This document shows positions 13,812-14,943 of a stretch of 14,943 nt of DNA, one piece after another. The notes beneath the pieces were generated by a model. The model was not told the DNA's origin. It saw only the letters and a program-made list of their open reading frames with translations, and did no database searches. Location: contig JANHAK010000011.1 of assembly GCA_024464195.1 (NCBI GenBank), forward strand, positions 1 to 14,943, in the 5' to 3' direction. The DNA is from Methanomassiliicoccales archaeon (GTDB lineage Archaea > Thermoplasmatota > Thermoplasmata > Methanomassiliicoccales > JACIVX01). The translations under genes were made by a program, and so were the position numbers. The number at the start of each line of letters is the position of its first letter. Position 1 is the stretch's first letter.

Positions 13812-14582
13812 TTATTTCCCACAAACGATGTCCGTGTGCTCATTGATATCGATTTCCTTGATATTTTCATTGGCATGTGTTTTGTCAGTGAAGACGACAC
13901 GAAATCTCTTCCTGAATCTCCTGAAAGAGAAAAGAACGGGAGGCCCAAGGACAATAGAGAAAATCACATTACCAATAGAATGCAAAATCCCAAATGGTAA
14001 CCCTAGTGAAAAAACAAGAAGGAATTTCGTTGTGTCTAGACCATAAAGCCATATCCAGCTACTAAAGTCGAGGAGTGTATTATAAATAATTCCAAAAACA
14101 ACACCGAGAACTGCAAGACCCAATACACCGACATTTGGAAAACGTTCTCCAATGAGACCAGCGATCAAACCTACTAATCCCCATCCGACCATTTGCCAGA
14201 CTGTCCATGGCCCTTGCCCGAGGAACATATTTGAGACAACGGCAGTCATGCTACCAACCATGACGCCAGCGAGCGGACCAAAGACAATACCAGTTGCAGC
14301 AATTAAAAAAGTGCAAGGTTGAACATTTGGCAACGCTGCAAAAGGGATTCTTGACGCTGCTGTAATTGCTGATAGGATACCTATCAACGCGATCTCCTTC
14401 GAAGAAACTGATGATTCTTCAAATTTAATAAAAATAAGAAGAATCATAAAAAAAATGAATATTGTGGTCAGGAAAGTAACATAGATTGGTAGATCCATAG
14501 GATCATAGATTGTTAAGAGAATCAATGAAAGGAGACTTGCGATTGCTCCGATGATAACCAATGATTTGACAAATCGTCTCAT
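13812..14582 (-). CDS. ECF transporter substrate-binding (S) component
   Basis: The protein has 256 residues with about seven hydrophobic segments. Two N-terminal helices (about 5-25 and 33-53) precede the S-component core, which starts near 62. 'SRIPFAALPNVQPCTFLIAATGIVFGPLAG', seen as two adjoining parts (78-90 and 91-106), then 'SNMFLGQGPWTVWQMVGWGL' are the conserved blocks of the CbrT-like/general ECF S family. The C-terminus is a charged cytoplasmic tail of about 35 residues. S components bind a vitamin or similar micronutrient and are driven by EcfT and ATPase subunits; cobalamin is possible by family resemblance, but the ligand cannot be read here. The ATG overlaps the upstream ATPase stop as ATGA. 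A T-run terminator follows, so it is the last gene of its operon. No riboswitch is visible within the window. Confidence 0.85.
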   Translation of the reverse strand: MRRFVKSLVIIGAIASLLSLILLTIYDPMDLPIYVTFLTTIFIFFMILLIFIKFEESSVSSKEIALIGILSAITAASRIPFAALPNVQPCTFLIAATGIVFGPLAGVMVGSMTAVVSNMFLGQGPWTVWQMVGWGLVGLIAGLIGERFPNVGVLGLAVLGVVFGIIYNTLLDFSSWIWLYGLDTTKFLLVFSLGLPFGILHSIGNVIFSIVLGPPVLFSFRRFRKRFRVVFTDKTHANENIKEIDINEHTDIVCGK

Positions 14583-14943
14583 GATGCGGCTGTCCCTCCT
14601 TCATTCCATGCAGTCACCGGATAAATACGTTCAAAAGGAATTTCGTACAGACGTCCTTCATGCAATCTCAAGACCCTATTTGCGTATTCCGCAATGAATC
14701 TAAAATCATGCGTCACAATAATCGTCGTAAAGCCCTCTCTTTGTAATGATTGTAGGGTTTGCCCAAGCTTTGCCTTGTTCCATTGATCCAATCCTCTTGT
14801 AGGCTCATCAAGCACGAGTATTCTCGGTTTGGCAACAAGTATTGAAGCTAAGGCTGCTCGTTCTCTTTCTCCGCAGCTTAGATCCCTCGGAAATGTTCTA
14901 CGATACCTTGACAAATCGAGAATTGATAGTGTCCAAGAAATCC
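14579..14943 (-). CDS. ECF-type ABC transporter ATPase (partial; N-terminus beyond right edge)
   Basis: The frame stays open to the right edge, so the 121 residues present are the C-terminal part only; the TTG near 14914 is an internal Leu codon, not a start. DLSCGERERAALAS is the ABC signature with Cys for the usual Gly (LSCGE instead of LSGGQ/E). ILVLDEPTRGLD is Walker B plus D-loop, and IIVTHDFRF has the H-loop His. Walker A lies outside the window. The sequence resembles the second half of the fused, double-ATPase EcfA proteins found beside such S components; a single-domain EcfA is also possible. It would hydrolyse ATP to power vitamin uptake with the coupled S component, whose ATG overlaps this stop codon. 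EcfT is not in view. Confidence 0.88.
   Translation of the reverse strand, partial: ISWTLSILDLSRYRRTFPRDLSCGERERAALASILVAKPRILVLDEPTRGLDQWNKAKLGQTLQSLQREGFTTIIVTHDFRFIAEYANRVLRLHEGRLYEIPFERIYPVTAWNEGGTAAS

Overview
The window looks like archaeal chromosomal DNA of moderate to low GC. I infer a euryarchaeal or Thermoplasmatota-like anaerobe, but the sequence alone does not fix the lineage. The reasons are AT-rich TATA-like boxes about 25-30 nt before several starts, some apparently leaderless starts mixed with GGAG/GAGGTGA-led ones, T-rich terminators, and archaeal-type protein families. These include an IscS-like protein with Asp in place of the PLP lysine, as in Archaeoglobus fulgidus IscS, and a short FMN-only glutamate synthase relative. 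I found no tRNA, rRNA, CRISPR array, transposase or phage gene.

Layout. (1) Positions 1-2794, minus strand: a four-gene unit encoding a coiled-coil protein, an SPFH-domain protein with three C-terminal zinc ribbons, and two related N-terminal zinc-ribbon proteins, the last cut by the window edge. It resembles the YdjGHI membrane-stress module of Bacillus subtilis, with a non-PspA coiled-coil protein in the leading position. (2) 3086-4937: a radical SAM enzyme (plus) convergent with, and overlapping, a UbiA/MenA-type prenyltransferase (minus). (3) 4938-5470: a gene-poor stretch with a bulged hairpin, a tandem repeat and a possible leaderless micro-ORF. (4) 5471-6277, minus: an apparently solitary amino-methyltransferase of the DNA N4/N6 type. 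(5) 6620-8287, plus: a glutamate-synthase-like FMN protein that lacks the usual 3Fe-4S cysteines but has its own N-terminal Cys cluster.

(6) 8619-13649, plus: a sulfur and Fe-S block of nitroreductase, TusA-like sulfur carrier, DsrE-like protein, IscS-like protein without the PLP lysine, IscU scaffold and a YyaL/SPATA20-type (DUF255) thioredoxin-fold protein. From tusA on the genes are spaced by 0-15 nt or overlap, so they are probably co-transcribed. (7) 13812-14943, minus: an ECF vitamin-transporter S component translationally coupled to an ABC ATPase that runs off the right edge.

The most noteworthy region is the sulfur block. TusA and DsrE proteins carry persulfide sulfur on cysteines, and IscU builds Fe-S clusters, but the protein in the desulfurase position has Asn-Asp where His-Lys normally binds PLP. 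The cluster may therefore deliver sulfur to IscU from sulfide or a persulfide relay rather than by ordinary cysteine desulfuration. That is inference and is set out in the findings.
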